This document shows positions 60,976 through 64,000 of a stretch of 64,000 bases of DNA, piece by piece. Location: contig NZ_CP138953.1 of assembly GCF_047126315.1 (NCBI RefSeq), positions 868,001-932,000 on the forward strand, given 5' to 3'. The position numbers were made by a program, and so were the translations under genes. Positions within the stretch are counted from its first letter, which is position 1, and each line of letters starts with the position of its first letter. The notes under the pieces were generated by a model. That model saw only the letters and a program-made list of their open reading frames with translations, was not told the origin of the DNA and did no database searches. Source of the stretch: Shimia sp022448905 (GTDB lineage Bacteria; Pseudomonadota; Alphaproteobacteria; Rhodobacterales; Rhodobacteraceae).

Positions 60976-61448
60976 GCCGTTTGAACAGCATGATGCGTCG
61001 CTTGGCAGCGCAGGCCGATGGGCTGGAGTGGGGCAACACCATGGTGGACAGCCTCAAGGGGGATTTCCTCGACATGGGGCTGGGCAATGGCCGCACCTAT
61101 GACCACATCCGCGAGATTGCTCCAGAGCGGCGCATCTGGGTGATTGACCGCGCGCTGAACTGCCACCCTTCCTGCGTGCCGCCGGAGGAGGATTTCCTTC
61201 AGGGTGAAGCCGAAGAGATGCTGAAAAAGATGGCGACAGACGGCACCAAAGTGGCCATGGCGCATTATGACTTTGGCTTTGGCGACAAAGAGAAAGACGT
61301 GGCCGAGGCGGCGCGTCTGTCGGCAATGATCAAAGAGATTATGTTGCCCGGTGGCGTGCTGGTGTCAGGTCAGCCATTGGTTGGATTTGAACAGGTGCGC
61401 GGGCCAACAACCGTGGCGCCAGAGCGCTATTATTTCTACAGAACATAA
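60972..61448 (+). CDS. Short class I SAM-dependent methyltransferase
   Basis: A 158-residue protein. The SAM-binding loop is FLDMGLGNGRTYDHI (~32-46; DxGxGxGrT), the acidic end of strand 2 is VIDRALNC, and HYDFGFGDKEKDV occurs in the strand-4 region. LPGGVLVSGQPL forms the conserved strand 5 (.GG..v.). It is shorter than most class I methyltransferases (~200-250), lacking a substrate cap. It is the last gene of the glycan operon, coupled by ATGA, followed by a terminator. Substrate unknown, probably a sugar or lipid hydroxyl or carboxyl. Confidence 0.8.
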   Translation: MSRLNSMMRRLAAQADGLEWGNTMVDSLKGDFLDMGLGNGRTYDHIREIAPERRIWVIDRALNCHPSCVPPEEDFLQGEAEEMLKKMATDGTKVAMAHYDFGFGDKEKDVAEAARLSAMIKEIMLPGGVLVSGQPLVGFEQVRGPTTVAPERYYFYRT

Positions 61449-61453
61449 AGATG

Positions 61454-61482
61454 CGCCCGGTCAGTGACCGGGCGTTTTGTTC
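61454..61482 (+). terminator. Terminator of the glycan operon
   Basis: CGCCCGG (61454-61460) pairs with CCGGGCG (61468-61474) around TCAGTGA, followed by TTTTGTTCTTT. It lies six bases after the methyltransferase stop and faces the converging trhO gene. Confidence 0.9.
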
Positions 61483-61503
61483 TTTGGCTTGGTGACTTAG
61501 GGA

Positions 61504-62412
61504 TCAGTCCAGACCGATGATGTGCTGCTCGCCGCGCTGGCGTGCCAGAGTCATTTGCTTTTGACGTTCCCGGAACCGCTCTTTGTCATTTTCCGAATAC
61601 TCGCCAACACATTGGTGGCAGCTCACGCCCGCCTCATACTCCGGACGCTCCTGATCTGCCGGTAGGATGGGTCGACGGCAGGCATGGCACAGCAGGTGCG
61701 GGCCTTCTTTCAGCCCGTGCCCAACCGACACACGTCCGTCAAACACAAAGCACTCGCCATCCCAGCTGCTCTCTTCCTGTGGCACCTCTTCGAGGTACTT
61801 CAGAATGCCACCTTTCAGGTGATAGACATCTTCGACACCCTGACTCATCAGGAAGTTGGTGGATTTCTCACAGCGAATGCCCCCGGTGCAGAACATCGCC
61901 ACACGTTTGTTGTGGAAGCGCTCTTTGTTGGCTTCCCACCACGCCGGGAATTCGCGGAACGTCGCGGTTTCCGGGTCAATTGCGCCTTGGAAGGTGCCAA
62001 TCGCCACTTCGTAGTCGTTTCGCGTGTCGATGGTGACCACATCCGGCGACTGGATCAGCTCGTTCCAGTCCTCCGGGTTCACGTAGTTGCCCACATGCGC
62101 GGTCGGATCGACGTTGGGCTGGCCCAGCGTCACGATCTCTTTCTTGAGCTTCACCTTCATGCGCGGGAACGGCTTTTCCGCCGCGGTGCTCAACTTCCAC
62201 TCAAAGTTGGCGCAACCCGGCAGCTTTTGGATGTAGCCAATTACTGCATCAATGCCGTCGCGTGGCCCGGCAATGGTGCCGTTGATGCCCTCATGGGCCA
62301 ACAACAAGGTGCCGGTGATGTTGTGCTTCTGACAAAACTCCAGCAAGGGCGCCCGCAGGGCCTCGTGGTTGTCAAAAGTGGTGAAGTGATAGAGAGCGCA
62401 GACTGTAAACAT
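61504..62412 (-). CDS. trhO: tRNA uridine(34) hydroxylase TrhO (rhodanese-like)
   Basis: A 302-residue enzyme forming 5-hydroxyuridine at wobble position 34 of tRNA. It has the N-terminal acylphosphatase-like domain (HEGINGTIAG, 40-49), the rhodanese domain with DTRNDYEVAIGTF and the active-site loop MFCTGGIRCEKST (Cys175, Cys181), and a C-terminal region with CHAC (242-245) and CHQC (265-268), a probable zinc site. FREFPAWWE and GLKEGPHLLCHAC are family specific. Length and motifs match TrhO/YceA closely. Confidence 0.92.
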   Translation of the reverse strand: MFTVCALYHFTTFDNHEALRAPLLEFCQKHNITGTLLLAHEGINGTIAGPRDGIDAVIGYIQKLPGCANFEWKLSTAAEKPFPRMKVKLKKEIVTLGQPNVDPTAHVGNYVNPEDWNELIQSPDVVTIDTRNDYEVAIGTFQGAIDPETATFREFPAWWEANKERFHNKRVAMFCTGGIRCEKSTNFLMSQGVEDVYHLKGGILKYLEEVPQEESSWDGECFVFDGRVSVGHGLKEGPHLLCHACRRPILPADQERPEYEAGVSCHQCVGEYSENDKERFRERQKQMTLARQRGEQHIIGLD

Positions 62413-62471
62413 AGCGCCCCATTACGCCTATTTTAAAGGTCTATCAAGACTCAGTCCCCTGTGGCGTTTTG

Positions 62472-63218
62472 TCAGAGGAAGGTGCTGACCCCGCCCCACA
62501 ACAGACGCAGCGCAATCAGGATCAGCAACACATTGAGCACCTTGTGAAATCCGTGGTCGCTCATCCGGCCCAGCACATGTTTGCCCACCCAAGTGCCCGC
62601 TGCGCCACAGATGATCAGTCCGGCGATGAACAGCGCCCAGGGGGCAAAGCCAAACCCCAGTGCCGCAAACATCGCCACCTTGAGCCCGTGCTGCACCGTC
62701 ATCAGCGCCGCGTGGGTGGCGACATGGGTGTGGCGGTCCAGCTGCATGGTTTTCACATAGGCGGCGACAAACGGGCCGGTGGCGCCAAAGAACATGGTCA
62801 GAAAGGAAGAAAACGCGCCCGCGCCAATCGGCCATTTTCCGATCCAAGCAGGCGTCTTGCCGAGCACCACCCACAGCAGGAACAGACCAATGCCAATTTG
62901 CACGGTCGCAGGCGGCAGGCTCACCGCCACACTGCCGCCAATGGCCACACCGATGAGGGCACCGATGGTGAAGGCGGGCAAGGCGCTGCGCAAGATGTGG
63001 CTGCTGAACATGATGGCGCGCACGGCGTTGGAGCCCAGTTGCACCACGCCATGTACAGGGATCAGCGCCGCTGGCGGCAGGATCACCGCGGTCACCGCCA
63101 GGAAGATCGCACCGCCGCCAATGCCAAAAGCAGCGGTCATCAATGAGGTGGCAAAGCTCACCGCCAAAAGGAAGATTGCATGGGTTTGGGACAGGTCTGG
63201 CGGGAGCAGGTCAATCAT
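62472..63218 (-). CDS. TauE/SafE-family permease
   Basis: A 248-residue membrane protein with about eight helices in two repeats; the first repeat contains SLMTAAFGIGGGAIFLAVTAVILPP and the second SFLTMFFGATGPFVAAY, the pair of family signature loops (GxGGG and GxtGP). These permeases export sulfite, sulfoacetate or related organosulfonates. Start ATG 63218; the frame continues to 63284 without a ribosome site. Neighbouring genes give no substrate hint. Confidence 0.88.
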   Translation of the reverse strand: MIDLLPPDLSQTHAIFLLAVSFATSLMTAAFGIGGGAIFLAVTAVILPPAALIPVHGVVQLGSNAVRAIMFSSHILRSALPAFTIGALIGVAIGGSVAVSLPPATVQIGIGLFLLWVVLGKTPAWIGKWPIGAGAFSSFLTMFFGATGPFVAAYVKTMQLDRHTHVATHAALMTVQHGLKVAMFAALGFGFAPWALFIAGLIICGAAGTWVGKHVLGRMSDHGFHKVLNVLLILIALRLLWGGVSTFL

Positions 63219-63283
63219 GGCGCCACTATGAGCAGTGGGTCTCCCAGTGCAAGCTTTCTTCCGGCTTGGGCTTCTTCTTGCCA

Positions 63284-63317
63284 AAAATATCCCGGGGGTG
63301 CGGGGGCTGGCCCCCGC
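63284..63317 (-). terminator. Roseobacter-type C-rich terminator element, copy 2
   Basis: On the minus strand, directly after the BKACE stop codon (63318-63320), GCGGGGG (63317-63311) and CCCCCGC (63306-63300) pair around CCAG, followed by ACCCCCGGGATATTTTTGG and GAAGAAG. It is the twin of the element at 1632-1665, including the flanks beyond the stem. Confidence 0.75.
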
Positions 63318-64000
63318 TTACGACCGCTCTGGCGAAATGCCCAACATCTCCCGTGCTTCTGCTGGACTGGCAATTGCGCGCCCGGCGTTTGTGGCGCAGG
63401 TGGCCAGCGCTTCAATCAACGGCCCATTGGAGCGGGTCTTGTCCCCATTCGGTAGGTAGAACGTGTCTTCTACACCGGTGCGCAACATGCCGCCAAGCTC
63501 GGCGGCCTTTTGGTGGCTCTGCCAAAGCTCGCTGCGCCCGATCAGGGTGGCTTGCCAGAAACTGTCTTTCAGCATGTAGGGCATGAGGAATTCCAGAAGT
63601 TTCGGGTCCACGGGCATGCCCGATGCCACGCCCATGACAAGGTTGTACTGCGCACAGCTGGTCATGCCGTTTTGCACATACATCGCCACAGAGCGCACGA
63701 TGCCGGTGTCAAAGCACTCAAACTCTGGAATTGTGTTGGTCTCCGCCATCACATCGAGGTGGTCCTGAATTTTGGACGGCTGGTTTTCAAACAGCATTGG
63801 CGGCCAAGCCCACTCTCCGTTGCTGCGTAGCTTGAGATAATTGAGCGAGCCGGCGTTGCAGGCGGCGATTTCGGGCTTGAGCACACGAATGCAGTCCAAC
63901 GCGCCGGAGTAATCCGGCCCTACCACGCCGGTGGTGGCGTTGATTAGGATGTCGGGGCAGGCATCGCGGATCGCGCCAACAATTTCCGTCGCCACCTTTG
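63318..64000 (-). CDS. 3-Keto-5-aminohexanoate cleavage enzyme family (BKACE, DUF849); 5' end outside window
   Basis: The C-terminal ~226 residues of a beta-keto acid cleavage enzyme, which uses acetyl-CoA and zinc to split beta-keto acids. Visible parts are INATTGVVGPDYSGALDCI, the metal/substrate region SLNYLKLRSNGEWAWPPMLFEN, NTIPEFECFDTGIVRSVAMYV (the conserved EFE..D), GVASGMPVD and HQKAAELGGMLRTGVEDTFYLPNG, where GG..R.G.ED.... is the usual 3' signature. The N-terminal third, with the first metal histidines (HxH), is missing beyond 64000. In characterised members the substrate varies (for example dehydrocarnitine), and cannot be told here. Confidence 0.88.
   Translation of the reverse strand, partial: KVATEIVGAIRDACPDILINATTGVVGPDYSGALDCIRVLKPEIAACNAGSLNYLKLRSNGEWAWPPMLFENQPSKIQDHLDVMAETNTIPEFECFDTGIVRSVAMYVQNGMTSCAQYNLVMGVASGMPVDPKLLEFLMPYMLKDSFWQATLIGRSELWQSHQKAAELGGMLRTGVEDTFYLPNGDKTRSNGPLIEALATCATNAGRAIASPAEAREMLGISPERS

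Overview
The window looks like chromosomal DNA of a marine alphaproteobacterium of the Rhodobacterales (Roseobacter group). The evidence is the high GC content, dense runs of genes overlapping by ATGA, the tungsten-type formate dehydrogenase locus with its usual alphaproteobacterial accessory genes, a BKACE enzyme, and two copies of a C-rich terminator element that I associate with this group. I see no rRNA, tRNA, CRISPR array, insertion sequence or phage gene. The two edge genes (acyl-CoA synthetase at the left, BKACE at the right) are cut by the window.

Layout. 1-5 kb: acyl-CoA synthetase (partial), SelW-like protein, acyl-CoA dehydrogenase, a divergent GlxA-type regulator and a class II aldolase. 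5.1-8.9 kb: adenine deaminase and AMP nucleosidase (purine salvage), then an HU protein. 8.9-11.2 kb: cysteine synthase and an orphan TRAP solute-binding protein. 11.5-31.2 kb: a formate dehydrogenase supercluster. It holds the tungstate importer tupBCA, an accessory block (DUF6505, a degenerate lipoate/biotin-ligase-fold protein, ApbC/Mrp, DUF6494), a cytochrome c that seems to carry one lobe of a TupA-like protein, a 657-residue ferredoxin-like protein, DUF3305, DUF3306, TorD chaperone, a small Tat protein, fdhABC, a WD40-cytochrome c, a 41-residue membrane protein and a two-component system. Its NtrC-type regulator lacks the GAFTGA loop. Together these import W, mature and export the enzyme, oxidise formate in the periplasm and pass electrons to quinone.

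31.3-33.9 kb: a PvdE-type ABC exporter and a six-helix membrane protein. 33.8-44.2 kb, all on the minus strand: the most interesting part. It combines a serine-palmitoyltransferase-like enzyme, a KDSR/Tsc10-like ketosphinganine reductase, myo-inositol-phosphate synthase, a divergent CdsA-like protein, a CDP-alcohol phosphotransferase, a PimA-like glycosyltransferase, an FGGY kinase, a periplasmic DUF4833-like protein and a second LptF/LptG-type permease pair. I read it as a candidate pathway that makes and exports an inositol- and sugar-decorated sphingolipid. 44.5-50.4 kb: a family-5 ABC importer. 50.4-53.5 kb: a J-domain protein and a large MscS channel. 53.7-61.4 kb: a seven- to eight-gene glycan operon (UDP-sugar dehydrogenase, four glycosyltransferases, phosphatase, deacetylase, methyltransferase) with no flippase or polymerase. 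61.5-64 kb: TrhO, a TauE-family permease and the BKACE fragment.

Functions rest on motifs read by eye from the translated sequence; no database search was run.
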